A stretch of 64,000 nucleotides of DNA from Hyaloscypha bicolor E. Taxonomy: Eukaryota > Ascomycota > Leotiomycetes > Helotiales > Hyaloscyphaceae. The stretch's first letter is position 1. Each line of letters starts with the position of its first letter. Positions 13,561 through 24,028 of the stretch are shown here, in pieces. The stretch lies in assembly GCF_002865645.1 (NCBI RefSeq), contig NW_020194684.1, positions 1,751,241 to 1,815,240 of the forward strand, read 5' to 3'. The notes below the pieces were generated by a model. It was given only the letters and a program-made list of their open reading frames with translations. It made no database searches and was not told the origin of the DNA. The translations under genes were made by a program, and so were the position numbers.

Positions 13561-13579
13561 TATAGTAACTTATTTAAAA

Positions 13580-13752
13580 TTATATAGAAATTATATAGAA
13601 ATAATATAGAAATAATATAGAAATAATATAGAAATAAATTAGAAATATATAGAAAATAATATAGAAATAATATAGAAATAATATAGAAATAATATAGAAA
13701 TAATATAGAAATAATATAGAGGTAATATAGAAATAATATAGAAATAATATAT
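13580..13752. repeat. Tandem repeat, 11-bp unit (aaataatatag)
   Basis: About 14 imperfect copies of an 11-bp unit directly after the gypsy G integrase. Variants include aaattatatag and ggtaatatag. Possibly replication-slippage growth in RIP-mutated DNA. Confidence 0.85.
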
Positions 13753-13759
13753 AATATAA

Positions 13760-15100
13760 GCTAATAAATACTATTATTTATTTAATTTCAAAGTCGGAAA
13801 TAAAATCTAAATTATTATAAAATACTAGAAATTTAATTATTTAAATTAGAAGCTAGAATACTAAATAAAGAACTTATTTGAAATTCTAGAATAATATAAT
13901 TATTTGTTTTATTTAAAGTTACTAGAAAATATAAAGATATATTTGGTTTTTTATATAAAGAAGCTATAAAAGAATTCCTCGAATTCTTTACTAAATTAAA
14001 TAAATCCGGAACTACTTTTATTAATATTAGAGAATAGTAAATAAAATATAATATTAAACGGGTTATTATAATTAAACTAGTAAGAAATAAGCTAAAATAT
14101 AGAATTTAGTAAATTAGTTAAAATAAGAATCTAGTATAATATTTAGCTTTAGTATTAAATAATAGCTCTCTAGTTTTATAGAGTTTCTATAATAATAATA
14201 TTAATATACCAGAACCTCTATAAAACCTGTAATACTAGCTAGACTATATAAAAAATAATACTTATTTAGAATTATATAGAAATAATAATAAACTCTTCTA
14301 AGTTATATATTAAAAATATTTGCCTTTTATATATAATATTTATATTCGAGATACTAGTTTATTTTAAAAAAGAAAAATAATATGAAATTAGATAGATTAA
14401 TAGCTTTTATAAAGTTTAGAAATAGGCTTATTTTAAAGAAAAGAATAATATTATAATTTTTAGATATCTAATACCTGAAATATCTGGCCAGATACTAGAT
14501 ATCTTTTAAATATATATAATATAGCTATTTTATTAGAGAAATATACTTGAAATATACTAGAGATATTTAGAAAGTTAAGCTTCTTTAGAACTAATATATT
14601 ATAAGATATATATATTTTCTTATAACTTTCTATATTTTAGTTTTTCTTTTTTTAGCTTTAAATTATCTTTATAAGAAACTTTTTATTTTACTTTTCAAAT
14701 CTTAAATATTATACTTGTAATATAAAAGAGCTCAGAATTTCCTTATTAAGAACTATTTGAAACCAGGATAGGAAATAGTCTAGATTATAATCTGAAACTA
14801 TAGTCTAATTAAAAAAATCAGAATGCGGCTTTATTTAAATAAACTAGACTAAGGGTATTTAGAACTAAATTAGACTATAATAAAAATATTCAGATTATAG
14901 TTCAGATTATAGTTTACTTAATCTATATATGTAATTTTTTAACTCTTAGAATTCTCTTAGAGAACTTTTTATAAAAATTAAAGCTTATTATTTTTTATAT
15001 TTATATAAATAATAAAGTTTATATAAGAATAAAGATTATTATTTAAATATTAAGTATAATTTAATACTTGATTATATACTTGAATAGTTACGTAATAAGT
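13760..15100. other. AT-rich DNA, no gene recognised; RIP-mutated echo of the island-edge repeat
   Basis: No convincing protein. At 14779-14920 there are motifs such as agtctagattataatctg that look like C-to-T versions of the agtc/gact motifs found un-mutated at 15173-15311, so the two stretches may derive from one repeat family. Confidence 0.4.
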
Positions 15101-15172
15101 TATTAATACCGAGTTTAGAATCTTATAGGCTTAAAAAGAGGCTGTATACCTAAGCAGAACTAATTCTCTGGA

Positions 15173-15311
15173 CTGAGGTCAGACTGGAGTCTAGACCGTA
15201 ATCCGGGGCTTTGCACCGTAGTCTGAATCAAGTAAACTAGACTGGACTACGCTCCTTTGAGACTGGACTAACGTAGTCAGACCGCGGTCCGACTGGACTA
15301 AGGTCGGACTA
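15173..15311 (+). repeat. Cluster of short agactggacta repeats at the edge of the GC island
   Basis: Four related units: agactggagtctagac (15181), tagactggactac (15239), gagactggacta (15259) and cgactggacta (15290), interleaved with accgcggtccg and gtagtc motifs. Each unit is partly self-complementary. The block marks the switch from AT-only to GC-balanced sequence. Confidence 0.6.
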
Positions 15312-16110
15312 TTCCCTACCCTGTTTGGAACCTGAAATGGCAGAAAAGGGGCTACGTACCGTTGGAAGCCATGGTGGTTGGGGAGAGGAGGAAAGAGACG
15401 AGAAGAGAGGAGAAAGAGACAACTTGAAACGAGAAATTTTGACAAATGAAAGATGCACTTACTTGGGAAAGCGGGAATTTGTGGCGAGATTGAAAGGAGC
15501 AAGAGCGCAGCATCGCGTTTGTGGCAGACCCTCGAGTGCTCGACGAGAAGAAGGAGCGACTGTGTTTTAGGGGAGGAACACCAAGCTTATGGCCCTACGC
15601 AGCCCACGAATACAGTTGCATGACTCGGCTCGAGCGAGAAACACCAAATATAAGTATTTGCCCATAGAATTGGAGAAGACTCGTATCGTTGACTCGCGGT
15701 TTGGAGCGCACTTCCCAATTTTCATTTGCACGATTAGCTGTCGAGTCCCAAGCTTTCAGCTGGCTGCACTTGGGCCTGACAAGCTACCCTCTATCCTTGC
15801 ACTGGACGACCCAGAAGTCAAATGTCAGCAGATTCACCTAGCTTTCATTAAAAAGCTTTAAGACATGATAGCGTAGTAAGTTTGGCTTCCGTCCACACTC
15901 GGCTCGCTGGTTGTGGCCCTCATGATCGCCAATGATAGCAGCAGCAGGCATATCAGGTATATTTTACACTGTAGCACGTAATAAGTAAAACGAAAAGCAC
16001 TTAACGTATAATGCGTATACTGGAAGTAAAGAAGTACCTTGCCGAACGAATGTGGGTGTCATTGAGATGGAGAAAGATTTACGCAGTTTGCTCACACAAA
16101 GAATAAATAA
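15312..16110. other. GC-balanced spacer with no gene I can support
   Basis: Contains an ATG-initiated 90-codon frame on the plus strand (15589-15861) and an unstarted frame of about 62 codons on the minus strand over the same bases (about 15600-15790, ...KAWDSTANRANENWEV...). They overlap antisense, neither shows a family motif, and I cannot choose between them. Probably intergenic or relic sequence. Confidence 0.4.
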
Positions 16111-16147
16111 GTTGAGAGTAACCGAACAGGGATGATAAAGCAGTCCT

Positions 16148-16571
16148 TACGGAGATCGCGCAATAAAGTGACAGGAATACAGGGCCTTTTGAGTCTGAGC
16201 TCACTGTAGCACTCTTTTCTAGTGAGCTCAATCGCTGAAAGTCCCTATATTTCTAGGCTACTGCCCTGAAAACACGCTATAAGCCTTTGACAAGGGTGCC
16301 ACAATTTTTAACGGCTTATCCCCTGTATTTACAGGGTCTCGCTCGCTAACGAGCCCTATAATAGCGTCCGAGCGCTATAGTTGCTCTGCCAGCAGCGCTA
16401 ATACCCCTGAAGATCTTCCTCAACCTTGTAGGTGTCTCACAGTTTGCTTTCAGGGCATATAGCCTAGAGATATAGGGACTTATAGCGAGCTCAAAGCCTG
16501 AATTGAGCACTAAAGTGGACTCCGACTCCAAATGCCCTGTATTCCTGTCACTTTATGCCGCGATCTCCGTA
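16148..16571. mobile_element. MITE-like inverted-repeat element, about 424 bp
   Basis: Arms of about 125 bp (16148-16272 and about 16451-16571) are inverted copies: tacggagatcgcg..ataaagtgacaggaatacaggg on the outside, and gtccctatatttctaggcta / tagcctagagatatagggac on the inside. The loop of about 180 bp has no coding capacity. A weaker match outside (gagagtaacc at 16115 against ggtaaccctctc at 16580) suggests the true ends may lie slightly further out, at about 16112-16600. A target duplication was not identified. It lies just past the stop codon of the SAM-like gene, so it may form part of its 3' region. Confidence 0.75.
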
Positions 16572-16657
16572 CGATTGTCGGTAACCCTCTCTACCATTCA
16601 GTATCCAAAGAAGGAAACAGCGTATAGCCGCCCGTTCCTTATGTATATGCATAGCGG

Positions 16658-17056
16658 TCAATTCAAGAGCTTCATACTCTTCGGTACAGCACCCCTTTTC
16701 CGCCTCAAACCGAATAACAATCCATATAACCCTCTTCCATTCTCTCCCAGAAGCCCCATCCATGAATCTCGGCTTTTCATATATAAGGTTGCTCCAAATC
16801 CTTCGAATTTCATGGCAGAAGCTTCTGCCTCTTGCAGGCTAAAATTGAAATATACGACACACACTGCTCTCAGCCAATCACGACATTCTTTGGTCGACCA
16901 CTTCCATTGTGGAACTTTAGAGGCAATCCGCTTGAGGTTTTCCGGAGATGGTGGATTCGTCTTCGAGGCTTCGTGGTACGATGGCGGGGCTGGATTTTCT
17001 GTGCTCGATGGACAAAACTTCTTCCGCAATTCCTGAAGAATTCTGAGAGGTTGCAT
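16658..17056 (-). CDS. Small protein with PPxY motif and C-terminal SAM-like domain
   Basis: Intact 132-codon frame, ATG at 17056, stop at 16658. Residues 1-50 are polar and proline-rich with NPAPPSYHEA (PPSY at 24-27), a PPxY motif of the kind bound by WW domains of Rsp5-type ubiquitin ligases. Residues 51-125 look like a compact helical domain: WKWSTKECRDWL (51-62), then KFEGFGATLY (83-92), GLLGENGRGLY (101-111), LRRKRGAVP (117-125). This pattern resembles the sterile-alpha-motif-like domain of various fungal cytoplasmic proteins. The in-frame TTG upstream (17071) is not a likely start. A possible 3' splice site (gacgattttcag) ends two bases before the ATG, so this could be the last exon of a longer gene whose earlier parts are at 17216-17425 and 17650-17754. 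No RIP stops inside. Function unknown; the domain call is from memory of the family pattern. Confidence 0.6.
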   Translation of the reverse strand: MQPLRILQELRKKFCPSSTENPAPPSYHEASKTNPPSPENLKRIASKVPQWKWSTKECRDWLRAVCVVYFNFSLQEAEASAMKFEGFGATLYMKSRDSWMGLLGENGRGLYGLLFGLRRKRGAVPKSMKLLN

Positions 17057-17215
17057 TCTGAAAATCGTCAAGGAGAAATTTCCAAAGTTCTAAGTGGTTG
17101 TCTGTTACGGAATTGTTGTTTGTGGTTGGGGTGTAATACGTGGTTATAAGAGATTCCCTTGCGACGAAGATCGAGAAATATTATTTTTCAGGAATAAAGA
17201 GCCGTGAAAGCTAAA

Positions 17216-17425
17216 TTATAAGTCTTTGGTCAATTCTGTGATGTTACGTTTATAATAGTGCTTCCAAAGTGACATTAGACCAAACGGTAGTGCAACTTGG
17301 GTCCCATCTATCACAACTTTTGGTACTAGTAAGCAAGCACGTGATGGCAAGTCCAGAGTATTAATACGAATTCGTACCCCAGATTGTTCAAGATAAAGCC
17401 TCGAACTTGAATCTCTGAACAGATA
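17216..17425 (-). pseudogene. Exon-like reading frame, unrecognised
   Basis: 69 codons open on the minus strand, entered directly after ...gatctcttag, which could be a 3' splice acceptor, and ending in TAA at 17216. It reads YLFRDSSSRLYLEQSGVRI at its start and SLWKHYYKRNITELTKDL at its end, a protein-like composition without low complexity. No in-frame ATG lies near its start. I do not recognise the family. WKHYYK also occurs in the pogo transposase at about 4260-4280, with 18 identical bases, so a transposase relic is an alternative. It sits upstream of, and in the same orientation as, the SAM-like gene. Confidence 0.35.
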
Positions 17426-17528
17426 CTAAGAGATCTGATACCTTACTAGGAAGTAGGTAATCTTTTCAATTAACTCTACTCAGTGGAAGACTTCGACTAA
17501 GTGAAGATTACGATCACATTGGTTTAAT

Positions 17529-17592
17529 AGTCGGCCTAAGCGCCGCGCTAAAGGGGCCCTAGGGCCCCTTAGTCGCGACGCATAGGCCGACT
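17529..17592. repeat. 64-bp GC-rich near-perfect palindrome
   Basis: Two 32-base arms with no loop, agtcggccta...ggggccct|agggcccc...taggccgact, mismatched at about five positions. It is the most GC-rich stretch of the window. It could be two fused terminal inverted repeats of a DNA transposon, a miniature foldback element, or a strong cruciform. It lies between the minus-strand exon-like fragments and the plus-strand gene. Confidence 0.85.
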
Positions 17593-17649
17593 GGTATAAG
17601 TTCCAATTCGGCTTAGTAGGAAACTTAGGGGAAAGGTAGACTAACGTCA

Positions 17650-17754
17650 TCATGACTGCTGACCCAATCTAATCTTTGAGAAACGATCCAAAATATCATT
17701 CTCGTTTTCAAGAAGAAGATTCAGTGCCTCACTATCTCAATGGTATTCATTCAT
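17650..17754 (-). pseudogene. Exon-like fragment, unrecognised, one internal stop
   Basis: Minus-strand frame starting MNEYH (ATG at 17754), TGA at 17737-17739, then DSEALNLLLENENDILDRF and KIRLGQQS before a TGA at 17650. The composition is protein-like, helical and leucine-rich. The first stop is one C-to-T step from CGA. It could be the 5' part of the decayed gene whose later parts are at 17216-17425 and 16658-17056. Weak evidence. Confidence 0.25.
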
Positions 17755-18072
17755 GGAAGCATCTAGGCAGCAGCGGGCTCAGTCAATGATGTTATGCGGG
17801 TCATCCCTACCTGCCAAGAGCTACATAAGCAATACAAGCTGCCAACCTATTTGTAAAATTGAATACATCCGTAAACGGACTAACTAATTACTGCGCCACA
17901 ATTCAGCACCTTCAAACTTGGCAGTTCTGAGTCTGATCTATAGGGTGTGCCGAGTAGTAAATATTTGCAGCCTTGCTCCTTTTTGCTCAGTTATGGAAAT
18001 TTCCCCTTTCTCATTGTTCTGAACCAACCCACAATCCCTTGTAAACGAAGGGCATGGAACGGATTTGACAAG

Positions 18073-19185
18073 ATGTCGGAAATCAGCACCGCGGGGGAAA
18101 CGCTGCATCCGGTCCGAGTGGCGGAAGAGCTGAGCATAGAGGCCGAAAATCGTTCGATCTCCTCATCCACATCAGACATTGTCATTGAGAAGATTGCACC
18201 GGTCACAAAGGATGACCTTTAGAGTGCGGATGAAGAGCATGGAGAAAAGAAGAGGCAGATATTGGATGATAGTCCTCCTGAGAGCAAGAAAAAGAAGGTC
18301 GAATTCGAAGGAGCGAACGTCGAGCCGGCTCCACCCCCTTACACGCCTGCAACGGCTGAAGCGGTGAAAATACCGTTCTGGGAAAAGCGATGGTTCCTAC
18401 TGGCTCCCATTGGAGGCCTGGTCTTGTTAATAATTGTGGTCGCTGTTTCCCTCGCCGTTTAACTCAGCAAAAACGCAGGCCAGGAAGCATGACAATTCGC
18501 CTGGAACGTCCGGTAACAGGCACGCTGCAGGCATATTTTTCGTATTGATCATGTTATTACTTTATTTGAATAGTTCTCCCGCATCCCTATCCGCGTTTTC
18601 TTCATCAATGCTCGAGGATTCCTCGCCGACATCTACCAAACAACTTGGAGAGGACCATGGATTAATCGCTCTTTATCTCAAAGGCAGTTTACCGTTGGTG
18701 ACCAATGCTTCGGCTTGGGATCTAACTCCATTTCCGCAGCATCATGTGATGATGTTGGCGTCACTGTCTACGCTATGGATACCGAGGGAATCCTGTACGC
18801 TTTCCAGCCATCTGGGGAAGATAGCAGTGGAAATGGTGCAATTTGGAATATTGTTTGGCAAGACAATGATGTCGGAGACATTTCCGCCCAAGGTGTCAAT
18901 ATTGCTGCAGTCTGTCTGATGCCCGTCGACGACTGGCCTCCACCAGTGTTTGTCAACTTCTTCGAAAGTATTCAGAACACGGGATCGCTTGTTACCTGGT
19001 TCAACACTAGTATGTCTATTTTCACTTCCTCTCGCTTCTCCCTCATCTCCATCAAGTCTAATATCTAAAATTTAAATCTAGCAAACGTCACTGTCCCCTT
19101 GTCGCCCAAGGTAGGGAGTCTATATCGCCCATACACACTAATTGCAATCATTTACAGTAACGCCTTTCTTAATTCCGAGTCATAG
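18073..19185 (+). pseudogene. Membrane-anchored, possibly beta-propeller lectin-like protein, broken and truncated
   Basis: ATG at 18073 (acaagATG, A at -3). All recognisable parts lie in one frame. A polar cytoplasmic N-terminus (MSEISTAGETLHPV...) runs to TAG at 18220. An acidic/lysine segment and a PAPPPYTP stretch (PPPY motif) follow, then one membrane helix, WFLLAPIGGLVLLIIVVAV (about 18391-18450). TAA at 18460, TGA near 18490, TAA at 18514 and TAG at 18571 interrupt the linker; TAG, TAA and TGA at the first three sites are each one C-to-T from CAG, CAA and CGA. An open ectodomain part from about 18574 reads RVFFINARGFLADIYQTTW, then SAASCDDVGVTVYAMDTEGI and DDWPPPVFVNFF, resembling blades of fungal fucose-lectin-like propellers. 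A 72-bp intron at 19010-19081 joins the frame to VTVPLSPK, and it stops at 19183-19185, short for such a protein. A membrane-tethered sugar-binding surface protein is an inference. Confidence 0.45.
19010..19081 (+). other. Predicted spliceosomal intron in the lectin-like pseudogene
   Basis: Canonical fungal donor GTATGT at 19010, pyrimidine-rich interior, possible branch site near tctaatatc (19057), acceptor aaatctag ending at 19081; 72 bp. Removal keeps the frame (...WFNT-T-NVTVPLSPK...). Confidence 0.6.
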
Positions 19186-20061
19186 GGAGCAAACCTGACA
19201 CTCCTCCTCTTCTTCCCGCTCCCAACTTTAGGCAAACCTAATACTAGAACTCCTTTATAATCTAAGTCATTTGCTACCTCGACCACAGACTTCTAGTCTA
19301 ATCTCGCTAACTATTGCCTTTGCACCTATAAATAGCGAGCATCGAGGAAATTTAAGCAGTACTGGCACTACTTCACTATTTGTCGAGACCAAGTTTACTA
19401 GACTAACTTGCGCTAGTTCTATAGTTTTATTCTCGAGTGCAAGTTTATTAGCTCCTAGAATAAGGATAGTAAATAGAAGTCTACAAGAAATAAACTATTA
19501 GACAGATTATTATAAATATAAAAACAAATATATAAGGCTCAATATAAGTAAAGAAAAACTACTATAAGGTAAATATTAAAATTATCTAGTAAAAAGTAAG
19601 TAAGATATAGTAAATTCTTATAATATACTATTTATAATAAAAGCTATTAATAGTAAAAGCTATTAATAGAATTAAATCCAGTTATTATTAGTAATATTTG
19701 TTTTCTAGAAATTATATGATTTCTAGCTATTAGGTTTTTATAACTAGATCTTAATCTAGCTTTAGTTTCTTTTCTTTTAATATCTCTATTTAAGTTTTTA
19801 ATAACTAGAAAATTCTTTTATTATAGGAATTTAAGAACTATTATTTAGAAATAATATTATTATAGCTTATTAATATTTATTAATAATTATATAAATCTAA
19901 ATATCTTTAATAAATAATAAAATATAAATTTATTTAATATTTTACTAGATTTAAATAAATTAACTTCTATTAGTTTTATAATAAATTCTAGTTAGAAAAA
20001 CAGAAATATATTAATATAATATTATAATTTTAATTTTTAAGAATTTAATATTTAATATTTT
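19186..20061. other. Transition from GC island to AT-only DNA, no gene seen
   Basis: GC falls gradually from 19186 to about 19500 and is AT-only afterwards. No family is recognisable. A short direct repeat, aaaagctattaatag, occurs twice at about 19640-19670. Confidence 0.4.
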
Positions 20062-22249
20062 TTTTAAAAACTAAAGCTATAATTTAATATCTATAAGAAG
20101 AAATAATAAATTAATACTCAAATTCTCTTTACTAATTAATAATACTATTTTCAAAACCTTTTAAACTATTATTTATCCGGAAATTATTAATATAGACTCA
20201 GCTATAACTTCGGAACCTGTAATAACTATTTCAAGCCCTATAATTATAATAATTATACTCCGAAGTTATATTTTATATATAAGAGACTCAAATACTATTT
20301 ATAGAAGTATATACTAGAAAAATAAGAGACTAAGAAGGCTTAATTTAAGAATAGAAATATTTACTAATTTAAATCCTGAAATATTTATAACTTTAATAAA
20401 TACTTTAGTAATACTTATATATAATATATTACCGAATTCGAAAAAGAAAAAATAATAAGAATAATAAGAATAAACTAGTAAGTAATACTTTTAAAGCCTT
20501 ACTAGCAGAAATAGATAAAAGAGAGAAATATTACTCTAATTTCTATTTTAATTCTATTAAAAGCTTTCTAGCTACTTTTATAATTCTTACTTCTACTATT
20601 TCTATAACTAATACTTTTATAAATAACCTTATATCTCTTTTTCTTATATATTAGATAATAGGCAAAAACTATATTTTAAAGTCTACTAAATAAATAGAAA
20701 ATATCTAGATATTTATAATTAATAATATATTAAGATATAATACTTATTACTTTTATAGAATTATAATTAATACTAGAGCCTCTAGATTTTTAATTACTAG
20801 TTCTAATTAATTCCAAGCTTTATAATAAACTAATAATAGTATTAAACTTAATAAAACTATTAAAGATTAAGTTAATATCTAGTTTAGTATTAGATCTATA
20901 TTTTCTATTAGATTTATAATAGTAAGAATACTAATTAGGTAAGTATAATTTTATATTATACTTATAAAAACTTTATTTCTATTTAACTTAGCTAATATAA
21001 ATAAGCTAGTAGTTTATTTTAATAATCTTACTAATTATCTTATTACTTCTAATAAATACTTTATATCTATAATATAATATTTTAAATACTTTTTCTTATT
21101 TTGAAATACTATTTTATAAAGCTTTATTTCCGAATTCTTTATTTATAATTCCTGCTTTTTTATAGAAATCGAATTATAATATCTATATTATTATTTTAGT
21201 TATTTATTTATTAATAAACTTTAAAATATACTAGAATAAGCAAGCTATAATATTAATATAAAAGCCTTTAAGTATCTTATAAAGTACTATAAGTAATACC
21301 AGAAATTCAAATAATTACTAAAATAATTCAAGTTTAATTTAAGAAATAATATTAACTTTAATTACTTTATTATTATTAATATTTTCTATATTTCTAGTAA
21401 GTCTATACTTTATATTATTAATAAAGGCATTTGATATTAAACTAGCTAATAGCTTTAAAATATTAGTATATTATATACTTGAAATATCTTAAAGTAATTA
21501 AATTAATATCTATTTAGACTCTTCTAATTAGATTATAGTAAATACTAGAAAGTAGTTTATTAGTAAGAAATTTGCTTAACTTATAAATATTATAGAAACC
21601 AAGATTAAAATTATTTCTATAAAAGCTTATAATTCTATTAGAATTATAAAATACTATTATAGCCTAATTTAATATATTTACTTTATTATTATAACTAAAA
21701 TTAATAGAATTAGTAAGAATATTATATTTCAAATAGCTTTTAAGGCTATTAATAATTCTATAGAAGCTAATAATATTATTTTAACTCTTTTAATTTATAG
21801 TACTTTATTTTAAATAACTAAATATAATATCCTATTACTTATTATATTATAGTAATTAGTAATACTTAAAAAAGTAATAATAGAAATTTAGAAGCTTTAA
21901 GCTAAATATCAAATTATAAATACTTTAAATATCCGAAATAGTTCTAGTATTACTAATATTTATAAACTATTTCTAAATTCGAATATTTTTATTTAATATA
22001 AAGGAAATACTAGTTAATCTAATAATTAAAATAGATTATATAAGCTAGTAGCTATTAATAGAAAGAACTATATACTAGCTCTATTATATAGTAATATTAT
22101 ATTTTATTTAATTTCTATAAAGCTCTTTTATATAAGAGATATTAAAGTTATTATTAATAGCTCTAAATCTAAATCTATTCCCGAATTCTATAATAAAGCT
22201 AAAAGTAATACAGATATAATTTCTTTTACTATTTCTGCTATTTTACTAA

Positions 22250-23790
22250 AATATAATAGAGAATACTCTTATAAAAACCCGGATATTATAATATTTCTAT
22301 AAAATAATAACTTATATAAGAACTTTTATTAAGTTAAAATTACTAGTCTTTTAGAAAAAAATATATTTGAGATTACTTTCAGATTTCAGGTATTAAAAAA
22401 GATATATATCTTTAATTCCCGGGTTATTAATAATATTAAAAATAAGAATATAGAGAAAGAGTTTAAGAAATTAAGATTAGTTATTTAAACTTATAATAAT
22501 AGTAAGAAATATATAATATTAATATAATTACTTACTATTTAATATATTAGCTAGAGAATTATTTTTAGTATTACTATTATAATAATAAATATTATAGAAC
22601 TATATTTATATAATATCTTATAAGTTTATATCTAATTAATAATTTTATTTAATTATAATTTTTATATTAACTTATTTTATAAGCTTACTAGAGAGCCAAA
22701 TCTAAATAATAATTCGGTTCTAAAAGTTATAAAACTACTATATAATATACCGGAAGCTAGAAATTACTAGTTTGAAACTTATTATTTCTATTATATTAAT
22801 AAGTTTTTTATAGAATAATTAACTTATAATTCTGTCTTTTCTATAATAAGTAATTCTTTAGAATTATTAGTCTTTAAACTAATAATACCTTATTTATTAG
22901 AACTAATAATTTTATAAAAGTAAAATAACTAAAGCTTTATAAGACTAAATTCTTAGCTAAGAAATATAAATATCTTATTTCTAATTATAATTTCAAATTT
23001 AATAGAGATATTATTTATATAAATACTACTAGAATTATTCTTATATATAAATACTAGTATAAAAACCTCTAAACTATTTCTATAAAAAATATTATTTATT
23101 AAGATCTTTTTATTAAAAACTAATATATTATTTAATATATTAAAGAAGTATATATTATATTAGTCTATTAACTAAAAGCTTTATATAACCTATTAATTAC
23201 TATTTAAGCTATTAAATCTTCGGAAATTAATATAAAAGTATTTAATAAATATATTTAATAGTAAATTAAGAATATTGCCAGAGAACTAAGATTTATAAAG
23301 CTAGTAAAGAAATCCTTATATTTAATTATTTTTATAAATACTTTATTTATAAATAATAAAGATTTCTTTTCCTAAATTAGATATATTCTAGTTCTAGTAA
23401 ATAGAACTAGATATACTAATATTATTTACTAGTTCTCTATTAAATATAAGAGAGTTACTAGAAGTATTCTAGCTTCGAAATTCTATAATATAGCTTATAG
23501 TTTTAATATAAGTGCTTTAGTTAAATCTATAATTAATAAAATACTAGAAATAGAACTATTACTAGTAATTTATATAAATTCGAAGTTATTATATAAATGC
23601 CTTATTAAATTGGGAACTACTCGAGAAAAATATCTAATAATTAATATAATATATCTTTATTAGATATATAAATAATAAAAGATTATAAAAGTTAAATAGA
23701 TTAAAAGAAAATTAAATCTTACTAATTCTATAATAAAATTAAAGCTAATAAATACTTTTAAGTATCTAATTAATATAAATACTATATAAT
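22250..23790 (+). pseudogene. Copia-1 copy B reverse transcriptase and RNase H, RIP-inactivated
   Basis: Best-readable pol of the family. RT segments include KNIEKEFKKLRLVI* (about 22450-22490) and LYNIPEARNYQFETYYF (about 22745). The catalytic box at 22875-22889 reads stop-T-N-N-T, where Q-T-D-D-T is expected. RNase H runs from about 23390 (RYTNIIY*SSIKYKRVTRS) through YINSKLLYKCLIKLGTTREK (about 23570-23630), matching the D-S-K-S-L-Y box of fungal copia elements. Many TAG/TAA stops. Confidence 0.8.
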
Positions 23791-24028
23791 TAGATATAGA
23801 GAAATAAATTAAATATAAATAAAATAAAAAATAAATATATGAAATAAAAGAATATTATAAGAAGAGAAGTTATATATAAAAGACTATAGCTTTTAGTATA
23901 TAACTAAAACCTTAAAAGTAATATAAATATATAAAGTATTTAAAAAAATCTGGTACTAGATTAGATTAGGGAATTTATATATAATTAGAGAAAGATATTA
24001 TTTTTCGTATTTTTTAGAGAGTTTCTAA

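Larger units (their letters stand above)
9280..13570 (+). mobile_element. Ty3/gypsy retrotransposon remnant G, ends unresolved
   Basis: Plus-strand order is gag-like region (about 9280-10950), reverse transcriptase (from 11164), RNase H (about 11860-12250), and integrase with zinc-finger, core and downstream parts (about 12700-13560). This order (RT and RNase H before integrase) defines Ty3/gypsy. LTRs could not be paired by eye, so the outer limits are uncertain. Stops are TAG/TAA throughout. A block of about 100 bp (10445-10547) recurs inverted at 25551-25645. Confidence 0.7.

Noticed and set aside
15191..15570. Overlapping frames on both strands in the island edge
   Set aside because: They run through the agactggacta repeat cluster and purine-rich tracts, start at non-ATG codons or lack a family pattern, and exclude each other.
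15589..15861. 90-codon ATG frame on the plus strand
   Set aside because: No recognisable domain, unremarkable composition, and an equally plausible unstarted frame on the other strand. Not strong enough to call a gene.
16503..17149. Long plus-strand frames over 16503-17149 and minus frames over 16346-16763
   Set aside because: They begin at non-ATG codons or inside the inverted-repeat element and are antisense or out of frame to the SAM-like gene, which has the better protein signature.
18434..18919. 161-codon frame with serine-rich stretch
   Set aside because: Out of frame with the recognisable lectin-like blades (same bases, frame used by 18574-19009). It starts inside the membrane-helix coding region of the other frame. 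The serine-rich part could be a linker only if an additional intron exists, which I could not establish.
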